Shown here: positions 32,057 through 41,886 of the stretch, piece after piece
Layout: the number at the start of each line of letters is the position of its first letter
How positions within the stretch are numbered: position 1 is the first letter of the stretch
Assembly (NCBI RefSeq): GCF_029210385.1
Contig: NZ_JARGDQ010000011.1
Span: 37,432-101,431 of the forward strand
Length of the DNA: 64,000 nt
Source: Desulfurivibrio dismutans
Lineage (GTDB): Bacteria > Desulfobacterota > Desulfobulbia > Desulfobulbales > Desulfurivibrionaceae
Direction: 5' to 3'
The notes under the pieces: generated by a model
Told to the model about the DNA's origin: nothing
Databases searched by the model: none
The model's input: the letters and a program-made list of their open reading frames with translations, nothing else
Position numbers and translations under genes: made by a program

Positions 32057-34657
32057 ATGTTTCAGCGCACTCTGTTACAGCCCGTGGTTTTTCTTGCCGC
32101 CCTGGTTTGTCTGCTCGCCGGGACGGCTATCGCGGCGGCCGCCGAAGTAGCCACAGTGGTGGCCCTGCGTGGCGCGGCGGTGGCGGTGGACACCGCCGGA
32201 GCGGAGCGGGCGCTGGCCATCAAGGCGCCGGTGTATGTGGACGATACCATCCGCACCGGCCCCCGGGGGCGGCTGCAGTTGATGTTCACCGACAACACCA
32301 TCATCAGCCTGGGCATCAACGCCGAGTTGGAGATTGCCGAATATGAGTGGGACCAGCAGGCAGGGGCGTTGAACACCCGGGTCAACCAGGGGGCCTTCCG
32401 GGTAATGGGCGGCTCCGTGGCCCGCACCTCGCCGGAGAAATTCACCACCGACACCCCGGCGGCCACCATCGGCATCCGTGGTTCCATGTACGCCGGCCGA
32501 GTGAGCGACGGTGCCCTGGCGGTGGTCTTCCAGGGCGGCACCGGGATCATCGTCAGCAACCCGGCGGGCACGGTGGAAATCACCACCCCCGGCATGGGTA
32601 CCAGGGTAGCCTCCCGCACCACCGCCCCGACCCCGCCGGCCGTCTTCACCCAGGAAGATCTGGACGCCCTGGAGGAGGAAGAGCCCGAGGAAGAGACTGA
32701 GGAAGAGACGACCGAGGAGGGGGCGACGGAAGATGAGGCGGCGGCCGAAGAACCGGCCGAGGAAGAGTGGGAAGAAGCCGCCCTTGACGAGCCGGACAGC
32801 GCCGAGACCCCGGTCGCCGCCGCCACGGCCCCGACCACCGACACCACGGTGGAGCAGGTAAGTGAAACCACCACCGAAGCGGGCCAGGAGGAACTGGAAC
32901 AGACTGTGGAGGAGGAAACCACTGAACCGGAACCCACTGAACCAGAGGCTGCCGGGTATTCCGGCCGGGGCATTGAGATCGTGTACGACGGCACGGAATT
33001 AGAGGCGACAGTTGAACATCTGGTGCTGACGGCAAAACCCGCCGAACTGACGGAAATTGAAGCCGACTTGCTGGCCCAGAATGAGCAGGATGGCTTTAGC
33101 GATGAGGCTTACGGAGAGATCTGGTCTTACAGTGATTTTTCATTTGAAGAACCTGAAAATGAAGAAGGCTTTTATATTAGCAGCAGCTTTGCCATGGTTG
33201 ATAACCGTGGCGAGTTCTGGCTTTACAAACACTGGTCAGACACCGAAACAGACGAAGGCTGGACTTACAGTGAAAAATTGTTTTTCTACGGCCAGGACAC
33301 CCCGGCCGAGCTAATGCCCGTCAGCGGCGGCGCGATTTATCACGGTCTCTTCACCGGCGCCGTCGATGACGTGGATTACGGATGGGAGGAAATTCTCGGT
33401 GATTTCTCGGTGGCGGTGAACTGGGAAACCGGCAAGGTGGTCGGCTATTTCATGGATGACGATCACTACTATGGCCGACCGATCCCCGTTTACCTGACGG
33501 CGGAAGTGGACGGCTCATCCCTGACCGCGGCCAAAATTTTCGGCCTGGACTACGAAAACAACTATTACGGCGACGGATCTTCTGTTGATGCCTGGGTTAC
33601 CGCCGGCAGCGGTACCTTCGCCCAGTTTTACGGCACTTATCACCAGGGGCTGGGGGTTGTTGCCGAAGGGCAGTCCAGTGCCCTGTTTTATAACGATGAA
33701 GTGGAAAACTGGTCGGTGGTGGGCGGCGCTTTTCGCGATCCCGTCTTTACCTTGCCGGAACAGTCTGCTTCCGCCACCTGGCAGGGGTTTGTAACCGCCA
33801 TGGATTTCAACCTGTGGGCGGAGCCGGGCACGCCGCCGGAGTTGTTCCGCAACACCGAAGCCGATGATTTTCAACTGCAGATCGACCGCCAGGCCGGGTT
33901 ATTCAGTGGCGAGATCATTGAGGCCGAGTCGGCAACCACGGCAGGTTTCAGCATCGGCGGTTTGGAAGTGGTCGGCTTTTACGTGAACGACAACTTCCTG
34001 GCCGGGGAGATCAGCAGCGCCAGCGATACCGACCTGCAGGGGGTGCTGGGCGGCAGCGGTGAAGCGCACTTCTACGGTTATGATTTTGAGGATGATGGCG
34101 TCGACTCTGAGAACATTGAGGATTACTACTACGAATATCATATCGGCGAACTGGCCGAGCACGTTTCCTGGGGCTACTGGGGACTGGCTTATGTGGACCA
34201 GGACGGGGCGCCGCATGTTTTCAGCCCCCATGGCTCCTTTTGGGTGGCCGGCGAGCTTACCCCGGCGGAAACGGTGAATGACCTGATCGGTGGTGACAAT
34301 TTCACCGGTACGTATACAGGCGGAGCCGAGGGGCTGATGATCTTTGCAGACACCATGGAAGACCTGTACAACGGGCAGACTACCTTGAACATCAACTTCG
34401 GCACCGCTGCCATCGATGGCAGCATTGTCTTCCCGGATGTTGTCGGCCTGGAAATCGGCGGGAATTCGGCATTAACGGCCGACGGTTTTGCAGCCGATAT
34501 CATTTCGGCTTATGATTTTGTAAATGAACCGTTCACGGCTTCCGGCGGGATCAGCGGCGCCTTTTTCGGCCCCAACGCCGAATCCGTCGGCGGCAATTTC
34601 CACGCGGACACCGGTTCTGCCCAATATCTGGGAATCTTCGGAGGCAATCTTGAATAG
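32057..34657 (+). CDS. FecR-domain exported protein with TbpB-like C-terminal region
   Basis: The 866-residue protein has a signal peptide (VVFLAALVCLLAGTAIAAAA) and then a FecR domain (about 35-190, with VYVDDTIRTGPRGRLQLMFTDN and TPAATIGIRGS). An acidic Glu/Thr/Pro tract (about 210-310) follows. The last part is beta-rich and acidic, and ends GAFFGPNAESVGGNF...GIFGG, closely resembling the GxFYGPxAxExGGxF...GxFGAK end of TbpB-type barrels. No clear lipobox is present. The ATG at 32057 is preceded by AGAGGAG. It lies between the Slam-like barrel and the CHASE2 cyclase and may be surface-exposed; the role is not known. Confidence 0.72.
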   Translation: MFQRTLLQPVVFLAALVCLLAGTAIAAAAEVATVVALRGAAVAVDTAGAERALAIKAPVYVDDTIRTGPRGRLQLMFTDNTIISLGINAELEIAEYEWDQQAGALNTRVNQGAFRVMGGSVARTSPEKFTTDTPAATIGIRGSMYAGRVSDGALAVVFQGGTGIIVSNPAGTVEITTPGMGTRVASRTTAPTPPAVFTQEDLDALEEEEPEEETEEETTEEGATEDEAAAEEPAEEEWEEAALDEPDSAETPVAAATAPTTDTTVEQVSETTTEAGQEELEQTVEEETTEPEPTEPEAAGYSGRGIEIVYDGTELEATVEHLVLTAKPAELTEIEADLLAQNEQDGFSDEAYGEIWSYSDFSFEEPENEEGFYISSSFAMVDNRGEFWLYKHWSDTETDEGWTYSEKLFFYGQDTPAELMPVSGGAIYHGLFTGAVDDVDYGWEEILGDFSVAVNWETGKVVGYFMDDDHYYGRPIPVYLTAEVDGSSLTAAKIFGLDYENNYYGDGSSVDAWVTAGSGTFAQFYGTYHQGLGVVAEGQSSALFYNDEVENWSVVGGAFRDPVFTLPEQSASATWQGFVTAMDFNLWAEPGTPPELFRNTEADDFQLQIDRQAGLFSGEIIEAESATTAGFSIGGLEVVGFYVNDNFLAGEISSASDTDLQGVLGGSGEAHFYGYDFEDDGVDSENIEDYYYEYHIGELAEHVSWGYWGLAYVDQDGAPHVFSPHGSFWVAGELTPAETVNDLIGGDNFTGTYTGGAEGLMIFADTMEDLYNGQTTLNINFGTAAIDGSIVFPDVVGLEIGGNSALTADGFAADIISAYDFVNEPFTASGGISGAFFGPNAESVGGNFHADTGSAQYLGIFGGNLE

Positions 34658-34726
34658 TGCAAAAGCCGGCGGCCGGTTGCAGGGCTCGGCTACAACCGGC
34701 CGACCGGTGACCGGGGCGGGTGGCTG

Positions 34727-36979
34727 ATGGCCCGGTTCCGCTCCCTGTTGCGCCCCACCCCCTTCAAGATCGGCTGCCTGGTTATCCTGGCGGCCGTCGC
34801 TTTTTTCTATTCCTTCGGCACCGAAAAGCCCCGGCTGCTGGAGGCCCTGGACCAGCGGGTGGTGGACACCATGTTCCACTGGCGCGGGGCGGTACCCGCC
34901 GGCGACCGGGTGATCATCGTCGATCTTGACGAACGCAGCCTGCGCGAGGTGGGGCAATGGCCCTGGCCCCGCCACCAGGTGGCGCAAATGCTTACCAATA
35001 TCGGGGCCGGCGGGGCGGTGGCCATCGGGCTGGATATGGTCTTTGCCGAACCGGACCGCACCTCGCCGGCCACCCTGCTGCACGACCTGGCCGACCGCCA
35101 CCCCCGGGCCCTGGCCGACTCCCCCCTGCAGCAACTGCTGACCGCCGGCGAACTCGACCACGACCAGGTTCTGGGCGAAACCCTGGCTGCCTGGCCGTCG
35201 GTACTGGGCTACGTTTTTGAACGCCGGGACGATGGCCTGAAAGACCCCCACCAGGCCCCGTTCCCCGCCGCCCGTATCCAACTGGCTCCCCCGGAACTGA
35301 GTTTCACCGACCTGCAACTGATCGCCGCCTACCGCCCCATCCTCAATGTGCCGGAGGTTTCCCTGGCCCTGAGCGAAGGCTTTTTCAACGTCTTCCCCGA
35401 TGTCGACGGCACCGTCCGCCGGGTGCCGCTGCTGATGAGCATGGACGGTATCCCATATCCCTCCCTGGCCCTGGAACTGGCCCGCCTCGGGCTGGGCGAG
35501 GAAACCCTGACCATCCATGCCGAAGAGCTCACCTACGGCGAACGGCGCCATGCCCTGCTGGGAGTGTCAGTGGGGCCGCGCTACATCCCCACCGATGAAC
35601 AGGGCCAGCTCAGCGCCAACTTCCGGGGGCCGCCCTACACCTTCACCTACGTTTCGGCGGTGGATGCCCTGGAGAACCGCCGGCCGGAGATCTTCCAAAA
35701 TAAAATCGTCATCGTCGGCACCTCCGCCGCCGGCCTCTCGGACCTGCGCGCCACCCCTTTTTCCGAGGTCTTCCCCGGGGTCGAAGTACACGCCACGGTG
35801 GTGGACAACATCCTGGCCGGCGACCCCCTGGTGCACGACATCTACACCGAAATCGGCCTTACCCACGCCACCGTCATCGGCGGCGGCCTGCTGCTTACCT
35901 TCCTGCTGGTCTACAGCGGCCCGCTGGCCGGCGGCCTGGCCGCCCTGGGGCTGATCATCGCCGCAGTGGCCGGCAACTACTACTTCTTTTTCCTGCAAAA
36001 CCAGGTGGTGGGGCTGGTCTACCCGCTGGCCACCCTGGTGCTGATCTTCATGGTGGTCACCCTGAGCAACTATTTCTTTGAAGGCCGCCAGAAACGCTTC
36101 ATCAGCAAGGCCTTCAGCCAGTACGTGCCGCCGGAGCTGGTTAAGGAAATGGCACTCCGGCCCGACGACCTGGCCCTGGGCGGCGAAAGCCGTGAGATGA
36201 CGGTGCTTTTTTCCGATGTGCGGGGCTTTACCGCCATCTCCGAAAACCTGGAAGCCACCGAGCTGTCGCGGCTGATGAACGACATGCTCACTCCCCTTAC
36301 CCGCATTATCCACCAGCACCGGGGCACCATCGACAAGTACATGGGCGATGCCATCATGGCCTTTTGGGGCGCGCCGCTGCACGATGCCGACCACGCCCGC
36401 CACGGCCTGCAGGCGGCCCTGGATATGGTGGCGGTGATGCCGGCCATCCGGGAAAAATTCCAAGCCCGGGGCTGGCCGGCCATCCACATCGGGGTGGGGC
36501 TCAGCAGCGGCCCCATGAACGTCGGCAATATGGGCTCGGAATTCCGCATGGCCTATACCGTGATGGGTGATGCCGTCAACCTGGGCGCCCGCCTGGAGGG
36601 GCTGACCAAGCTCTACGGGGTTCCGATTGTCATCAGCCGCCACACCCGTGACCTGGTCCCCGACTATGCCTGCCGCGAGCTGGACCTGGTGCGGGTAAGC
36701 GGCAAGGCCCGGCCGGTGGCCATCTTCGAACCCCTGGGCCCGGCCGCCGAACTTGACCCCGCCACCACCGCCGCCCTTGCCCAATACCACCAGGCCTTAA
36801 ACCTCTACCGCCAGGGCCAGTTCACCGCCGCCGCCCAACAGTTCGAAGAACTCCACCAGGCCGACCCCAAACGCCTGCTCTACTGCCTCTACCGCGACCG
36901 CTGCCGCCGCTTCCACCAGCACCCCCCACCCCCGGACTGGGACGGCGTCTTCACCCACGGCAAAGGGGTCAAGTCTTGA
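34727..36979 (+). CDS. CHASE2-domain adenylate/guanylate cyclase
   Basis: The 750-residue protein has an N-terminal membrane segment, an extracytoplasmic CHASE2 sensor (about 35-345), then three transmembrane helices (about 375-450) and a class III cyclase domain. Its metal and catalytic region is VLFSDVRGFTAISE (near 493) and the dimer-face motif is MGDAVNLGARLEG. A TPR-like C-terminal tail follows. FecR/CHASE2-cyclase neighbours are frequent in proteobacteria. Its final codons and stop lie inside the left arm of a repeat at 36962. Nucleotide specificity is not assigned. Confidence 0.93.
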   Translation: MARFRSLLRPTPFKIGCLVILAAVAFFYSFGTEKPRLLEALDQRVVDTMFHWRGAVPAGDRVIIVDLDERSLREVGQWPWPRHQVAQMLTNIGAGGAVAIGLDMVFAEPDRTSPATLLHDLADRHPRALADSPLQQLLTAGELDHDQVLGETLAAWPSVLGYVFERRDDGLKDPHQAPFPAARIQLAPPELSFTDLQLIAAYRPILNVPEVSLALSEGFFNVFPDVDGTVRRVPLLMSMDGIPYPSLALELARLGLGEETLTIHAEELTYGERRHALLGVSVGPRYIPTDEQGQLSANFRGPPYTFTYVSAVDALENRRPEIFQNKIVIVGTSAAGLSDLRATPFSEVFPGVEVHATVVDNILAGDPLVHDIYTEIGLTHATVIGGGLLLTFLLVYSGPLAGGLAALGLIIAAVAGNYYFFFLQNQVVGLVYPLATLVLIFMVVTLSNYFFEGRQKRFISKAFSQYVPPELVKEMALRPDDLALGGESREMTVLFSDVRGFTAISENLEATELSRLMNDMLTPLTRIIHQHRGTIDKYMGDAIMAFWGAPLHDADHARHGLQAALDMVAVMPAIREKFQARGWPAIHIGVGLSSGPMNVGNMGSEFRMAYTVMGDAVNLGARLEGLTKLYGVPIVISRHTRDLVPDYACRELDLVRVSGKARPVAIFEPLGPAAELDPATTAALAQYHQALNLYRQGQFTAAAQQFEELHQADPKRLLYCLYRDRCRRFHQHPPPPDWDGVFTHGKGVKS

Positions 36980-37079
36980 CATGACAGTCTGCCTCAGCAA
37001 AGGGGCAAAGGGGTCAAGTCTTGACATGACAGTTTGCCTCAAAACTGTCATGTCAAGACTTGACCCCTTTTTCTTTCTT
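36962..37079 (+). terminator. 29-bp perfect-stem terminator with duplicated left arm
   Basis: The arm at 37007-37035 (starting AAAGGGGTCAAGTCTTGACA) pairs perfectly over 29 bases with 37042-37070 around loop GCCTCA, then TTCTTTCTT. A direct copy of the left arm at 36962-36990 overlaps the end of the cyclase gene and provides its last codons and stop. The GGGGTCAAGTCTTGAC type of arm is typical of REP-like hairpins mobilised by TnpA-REP transposases; no such gene is in this window. Confidence 0.82.
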
Positions 37080-37229
37080 GATATTCCGTTGATTATCCAT
37101 TAATAAGCAAGGTTGCACCGTTCGGCCGGTGAACAAATATGCTCACCCGAATGGCGGTAGCCTGCCCGGAGTTAGACAACGCAACAGGGGACAGATTTGA
37201 ATTTGTCCTCGCCCGCAAATGGAGAACAG

Positions 37230-38549
37230 ATGAGCGACCAAACAAAACCCCTGGTATACGTCGGGATGAGTGCCGACCTGGTGCACCCCGGTCATTTGAA
37301 TATTCTGCGTGAGGCCCGCAAGCTGGGCCGGGTGGTGGTGGGTCTTCTCACCGACCAGGCCATCGCCAGCTACAAACGGCTGCCGCACATGACCTTCGAG
37401 CAGCGCAAAGAAGTGGTTTTCAACCTCAAGGGGGTCGATGAGGTCATCGCCCAGGAAACCCTGGACTATGTCCCCAACCTGCGGCTGGTCCGCCCGGACT
37501 TCGTGGTCCACGGCGACGACTGGCGGCAGGGGGTCCAGAAACAGACCCGCCAGCGGGTCGTCGACGCCCTGGCCGAATGGGGCGGCGAGCTGGTGGAGGT
37601 GCCCTACACCCCGGATATTTCCTCGACCCAGCTCAACAAAAGCGTCAAATGTTATGGCACCACTCCCGGCCAGCGCCTGGGCACCCTGCGCCGGCTGATC
37701 GACGCCAAGCCCATGGTTCGCCTCATGGAGGCCCACAACGGACTAACCGGCCTGATCGTGGAAAATCTTTTTGAGCAGCGGGAAGGCAGCCGCCTGGAAT
37801 TCGACGGCATGTGGCTTTCCAGCCTTACCGACTCCACCGCCAAGGGCAAGCCGGATACCGAAGCGGTCGACGTCACCTCCCGGATGCGCACCCTGAGCGA
37901 CATCGTTGAGGTCACCACCAAGCCCATCCTCTACGACGCCGACACCGGCGGCCGCCCGGAACATTTCGCCTTCACCGTCCGCACCCTGGAGCGTTTCGGG
38001 GTCTCCGGCGCGGTGATCGAAGACAAAATCGGCCCCAAACGCAACTCTCTGTTCGGGGCCGGAGTAGGGCAGGTGCAGGCCACCGTGGAGGAGATGGCGG
38101 AAAAGATTCAGGTCGGCAATCGGGCCAAGATCACCAGCAGCTTCATGATCGTCGCCCGCATTGAAAGCCTGATCCTGGAGCAGGGCCAGGAAGACGCCCT
38201 GCGCCGGGCCCGGGCCTACATCGAAGCCGGGGCCGACGCCATCATGATCCACAGTCGGAAAAAAACCGTGGATGAAATTGCCGAATTTTGCTCCGAGTAC
38301 CAGAAATTCAAAAAACGGGTCCCCCTGGTGGCCGTACCTTCCAGCTATAACCACGTTTATGACCACGAACTGCAACAGATGGGGGTGGACGTGGTGATCT
38401 ACGCCAACCACCTGCTGCGCAGCGCCTACCCGGCCATGCTGGAAACCGCTCGCAGCATTCTCTTAAACGGACGTTCCAAGGAGGTGGACGACAACCTGCT
38501 GTCCATCAAAGACATCCTCACCTTGATTCCGGAGGGCGACTGGTTATGA
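37230..38549 (+). CDS. aepX: phosphoenolpyruvate mutase with N-terminal cytidylyltransferase-like domain
   Basis: PEP mutase forms the carbon-phosphorus bond, turning PEP into phosphonopyruvate. The 439-residue protein has an N-terminal nucleotidyltransferase domain (about 5-140, [17 protein letters not shown] with the HxGH signature). A PEP-mutase domain follows (about 150-439) with [13 protein letters not shown] and the diagnostic [13 protein letters not shown] (near 262). Such fusions may also supply CMP-activation of a phosphonate. The ATG at 37230 has GGAGA upstream; the frame opens at 37197. The next two genes overlap it and complete a phosphonate pathway. Confidence 0.95.
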   Translation: MSDQTKPLVYVGMSADLVHPGHLNILREARKLGRVVVGLLTDQAIASYKRLPHMTFEQRKEVVFNLKGVDEVIAQETLDYVPNLRLVRPDFVVHGDDWRQGVQKQTRQRVVDALAEWGGELVEVPYTPDISSTQLNKSVKCYGTTPGQRLGTLRRLIDAKPMVRLMEAHNGLTGLIVENLFEQREGSRLEFDGMWLSSLTDSTAKGKPDTEAVDVTSRMRTLSDIVEVTTKPILYDADTGGRPEHFAFTVRTLERFGVSGAVIEDKIGPKRNSLFGAGVGQVQATVEEMAEKIQVGNRAKITSSFMIVARIESLILEQGQEDALRRARAYIEAGADAIMIHSRKKTVDEIAEFCSEYQKFKKRVPLVAVPSSYNHVYDHELQQMGVDVVIYANHLLRSAYPAMLETARSILLNGRSKEVDDNLLSIKDILTLIPEGDWL

Positions 38550-39685
38550 TTTCACCCCAGGCCTTTCACCAGGCCCTGGCCGCCGCCGGGGTAAACTTCG
38601 TAACCGGGGTGCCGGATTCCCTGCTTAAAGAATTCTGCGCCTACATCGACGCCGCCCTGCCGCCAGCCCAGCATCTGATCGCCGCCAACGAAGGCGCCGC
38701 CGTGGGCATTGCCGCCGGGGTGCACCTGGCCACCGGCGGGGTGCCGCTGGTGTACATGCAGAACTCCGGCCTGGGCAACGCCGTCAACCCCCTGCTGTCG
38801 CTGGCGGACCCGGAAGTGTACGGCATTCCCCTGGTGCTGCTTATCGGCTGGCGGGGGGAACCGGGGGTTAAGGACGAGCCCCAGCACGTCCAGCAGGGCC
38901 GGGTGTCGCCGGCCATGCTGGAGGCCATGGAGATTCCATACCAGGTATTGAGCGCCGACTCCGCCGCCGTTCCCGACCTGGCGCAAGACCTGGTGAACAA
39001 AGCCAGGGAACGCAGCGGCCCCGTGGCCATCCTGGTGCGCAAGAAAACCTTTGCCCCGGCCGAGGCCAGGCGCCCGGCCAAAACCCCCGCCGCTGAACTG
39101 CTGCGCCGGGAAGAGGCGGTGGAAGCGGTCACCGCCGCTCTGCCGGCCGCCGCCACCGTGGTGGCCACCACCGGCCATATCTCGCGGGAACTCTACGAAC
39201 AGCGCCTCCGAGCCAACCAGGACCGGGCGGGAGATTTCCTTACCGTGGGTTCCATGGGCCATTCCTCCCAAATAGCCCTGGGCCTGGCCCTGGCCGACGA
39301 CCGGCAACCGGTGGTCTGCCTGGACGGTGACGGCGCCGCCTTGATGCACCTGGGCGGCCTGGCCACCATCGGCGCCGGCGGCAATTTGAACTACCTGCAT
39401 GTGGTGCTCAACAACGGCGAGCACGGCTCGGTGGGCGGCCAGCCGACGGTGGCTATGGAGATCAGCCTTACCGGCATTGCCCGAGCCTGCGGCTACCGGT
39501 CAGTGGCAGGGCCACTGACCGCGGCGGAAGAAATCAGCCGGGCAGTAACCGACCTGCTGGCCCAGCCCGGCCCCAATTTCCTGGAAATTCAAGTCCGGTC
39601 CGCCCCCCGGGCGGACCTGGGCCGGCCCAAGGAAAGCCCGGCGGAAAACAAGCAAATATTCACCCAGCGCCTGCGCCGCCCATGA
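38546..39685 (+). CDS. aepY: phosphonopyruvate decarboxylase
   Basis: This TPP enzyme decarboxylates phosphonopyruvate to phosphonoacetaldehyde, pulling the unfavourable PEP-mutase equilibrium forward. The 379-residue product shows the N-terminal active site [14 protein letters not shown]...[12 protein letters not shown] and the TPP-binding motif [18 protein letters not shown]...[13 protein letters not shown]. The start overlaps the aepX stop (TTATGA) and the stop overlaps the next gene by four bases. Confidence 0.95.
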   Translation: MISPQAFHQALAAAGVNFVTGVPDSLLKEFCAYIDAALPPAQHLIAANEGAAVGIAAGVHLATGGVPLVYMQNSGLGNAVNPLLSLADPEVYGIPLVLLIGWRGEPGVKDEPQHVQQGRVSPAMLEAMEIPYQVLSADSAAVPDLAQDLVNKARERSGPVAILVRKKTFAPAEARRPAKTPAAELLRREEAVEAVTAALPAAATVVATTGHISRELYEQRLRANQDRAGDFLTVGSMGHSSQIALGLALADDRQPVVCLDGDGAALMHLGGLATIGAGGNLNYLHVVLNNGEHGSVGGQPTVAMEISLTGIARACGYRSVAGPLTAAEEISRAVTDLLAQPGPNFLEIQVRSAPRADLGRPKESPAENKQIFTQRLRRP

Positions 39686-40863
39686 ATTTACCGACCATCA
39701 CCAAACCTTGCCAGCTTGCCCCCCAGTGGCATTTCCACAACCCAGTACGGGTGCACTTCGGCCGTAATTGCCGCCGCCGGGCGGCGGCGGAGCTGGCCGC
39801 CACCCGTTGCCTGATCGTAACCACCCAGCGGGGCCGCCGCCAACTGAGCGACGACCCCTGGCTGGGCCCATTGGCCGCCAACCCGGATCATCTCTGGGTG
39901 GACGGCATCAGCGAAAACCCGGATGTTTTCTACCTGCAGGGTGAAATCGACCGCCTGGCCGGGCAAAGCTTCGACGCCGTGCTGGCCTTCGGCGGCGGCA
40001 GCCCCCTGGATGCCGCCAAGGCTCTGGCCCTGGCGCTTGCCGAGCAGTGTTCCGGCTGCCAACTGCGAGACCTGCTGGCCGACCCAACCCTCTATCGACA
40101 GGCCCGCCCCCAGCCGTTGTATGCCATTCCCACCACCGCCGGCACCGGCAGCGAAGTAACCCCCTATGCCACGATTTGGGACCACCAGGCCAAGCAAAAA
40201 CATTCCCTGGCCGGCCCGGCGGTGTTCCCCCACGCCGCCTTTGTCGACCCGGCCCTTACCGATACCCTGCCCGCCGCCATCACCCTTTCCACCGGCCTGG
40301 ACGCCATCAACCAGGCGGCGGAGTCCATCTGGAACCAAAACGCCAACCCGGTAAGCCTGGATTACGCCATCCGAGCCCTGCAACTTGGCCTGCCGGCCCT
40401 GCCGCCACTGGCGGCTGCAACCGTGGGCGGTGGCGAAAATAACCGGGATAATCTGGCGCAGTGCAGCCTGCTGGCCGGCCTGGCCATCAGCCACACCCGC
40501 ACCGCCCTGTGCCACTCCATTTCCTACCCGCTTACCGCCCACTTCGGCGTCCCCCACGGCCTGGCCTGCGCCTTTACCATGCCGGCGGTGCTCCGTTTCA
40601 GCCTCCAGGCCGAAGACGGCCGTTTCAGCGAAACCGCCCGAGCCCTGCTGGGCCACCGGGCAACTCCGGCCGACCTGGAGCAACTCTTCACCGCCCTCCA
40701 CACCCAATTGCAAGTGGGCGCAAAAATAAAGGCACAAATCCCCAGCCTGCAGGCCCTGCTGGCCCTGCAAAAGGAAATGATCACCCCGGACCGCGCCGGC
40801 AACATCCTGGCCCCCCTGGAGCCAACCACCCTGGAGCGCATCCTTACCGAGTCGTGGCAGTAA
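39682..40863 (+). CDS. iron-containing alcohol dehydrogenase, probable phosphonoacetaldehyde reductase
   Basis: The 393-residue protein is a group III metal-dependent alcohol dehydrogenase with VLAFGGGSPLDAAKALA, IPTTAGTGSEVTPYATI and metal-site segments around ALCHSISYPLTAHFGVPHGLACAF. Located directly after aepXY with overlapping codons, it most likely reduces phosphonoacetaldehyde to 2-hydroxyethylphosphonate, as PhpC-type enzymes do. There is no AEP transaminase in this operon, which supports the hydroxyethyl branch. Substrate assignment rests on context. Confidence 0.88.
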   Translation: MNLPTITKPCQLAPQWHFHNPVRVHFGRNCRRRAAAELAATRCLIVTTQRGRRQLSDDPWLGPLAANPDHLWVDGISENPDVFYLQGEIDRLAGQSFDAVLAFGGGSPLDAAKALALALAEQCSGCQLRDLLADPTLYRQARPQPLYAIPTTAGTGSEVTPYATIWDHQAKQKHSLAGPAVFPHAAFVDPALTDTLPAAITLSTGLDAINQAAESIWNQNANPVSLDYAIRALQLGLPALPPLAAATVGGGENNRDNLAQCSLLAGLAISHTRTALCHSISYPLTAHFGVPHGLACAFTMPAVLRFSLQAEDGRFSETARALLGHRATPADLEQLFTALHTQLQVGAKIKAQIPSLQALLALQKEMITPDRAGNILAPLEPTTLERILTESWQ

Positions 40864-40950
40864 AAGAGGTCTTTCGCCTTTACTTAGCGTTCTTAATTTG
40901 CTATTAATTCCAACTTTGCAAGCGCATCTAGCCCCACGAAGGAGAAAGAT

Positions 40951-41886
40951 ATGTATCTTATTGTAGGTTCCACCCCGGCTAGCGACTGGGAGCGGGTGCT
41001 GCCGCTGCTGACCAGGGCTGGTTGTGCCGTGCCGGCAATGGTCGGATCGTCTTTGGAGCAGGCCTGCGCCGAACTGCTGGGCAACCCTGTTGCTGCCCCC
41101 ACCGTGCTGGCAACGGGCGATAACGCCGCCGCTCAGCATCTGGACCTGGCGGAAAAGGAATTTGCCGCCGCCCGCCTGCTGCTTTTTCACTCCCGCCCGG
41201 AACCGGCCCTGGTACAGGCGATGGACGATAATCGCGAACCTCGGGAAGCTTTGGAAAAATGGCAGCAGGCAGCGGAGCAACTGCTGCAGGTCCACAAGCA
41301 CAACCGAAAACGAACTTCCCTGATCGACATTGATTGCGCGTTGGCCGCCCCCGAACTTTTCATGCGGGCCTGCCACGATCATCTCGGCCTTAAAAAGACA
41401 TCCCCACCGAATGACCACCAACCAACCGGGGAAAACACCGATTCAAACGATCTTCATCACCTGATCGCCGCCCAGATGGTGGCCCAGTCTCCACGAATCG
41501 GCGAGTTGATCGCCGAACTGGAGGCCAGCTCGCTGCCGCTGGCCGAACCGGCCACCCCAACCGTCGATTGCGAAAAAATATACCAGGATTACCGGAACCT
41601 AAAGCAGCAGCTCGAAGAGGAAAACGAACTCCTTTTGCTGCAGTTGCACCAGGTTCAGGAAGAGCTGGAAAGCTATTATCTGCAACTGCAGTCCGAACAG
41701 AAGAAGCACCGGCAGGCCAAAACCGAACTTGCCGCCCTGAAAAAGGATAAAAAAACGCTGCAGAAAGATTTGAAAAGCCAAAAAGCACGCTACGACAGAG
41801 TAAAAAAATCCACCTCCTGGAAAATAACCAGCCCCCTGCGAAAGGCGGTTAAGTTATTAAAGCCGGCCAGGAAAACATCATCATGA
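40951..41886 (+). CDS. coiled-coil protein of a surface-glycan locus
   Basis: I do not recognise a catalytic family in this 311-residue protein. The N-terminal 90 residues have an alpha/beta pattern (MYLIVGSTPASDWERVLPLL). The C-terminal third is a strong coiled coil (QLEEENELLLLQLHQVQEEL) ending STSWKITSPLRKAVKLLK. That SWKIT-PLR ending is common on polysaccharide-linked proteins and glycosyltransferase neighbours. GAAGGAGAAAG precedes the ATG. It overlaps the FkbM gene by four bases, so the two probably act together. Confidence 0.7.
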   Translation: MYLIVGSTPASDWERVLPLLTRAGCAVPAMVGSSLEQACAELLGNPVAAPTVLATGDNAAAQHLDLAEKEFAAARLLLFHSRPEPALVQAMDDNREPREALEKWQQAAEQLLQVHKHNRKRTSLIDIDCALAAPELFMRACHDHLGLKKTSPPNDHQPTGENTDSNDLHHLIAAQMVAQSPRIGELIAELEASSLPLAEPATPTVDCEKIYQDYRNLKQQLEEENELLLLQLHQVQEELESYYLQLQSEQKKHRQAKTELAALKKDKKTLQKDLKSQKARYDRVKKSTSWKITSPLRKAVKLLKPARKTSS

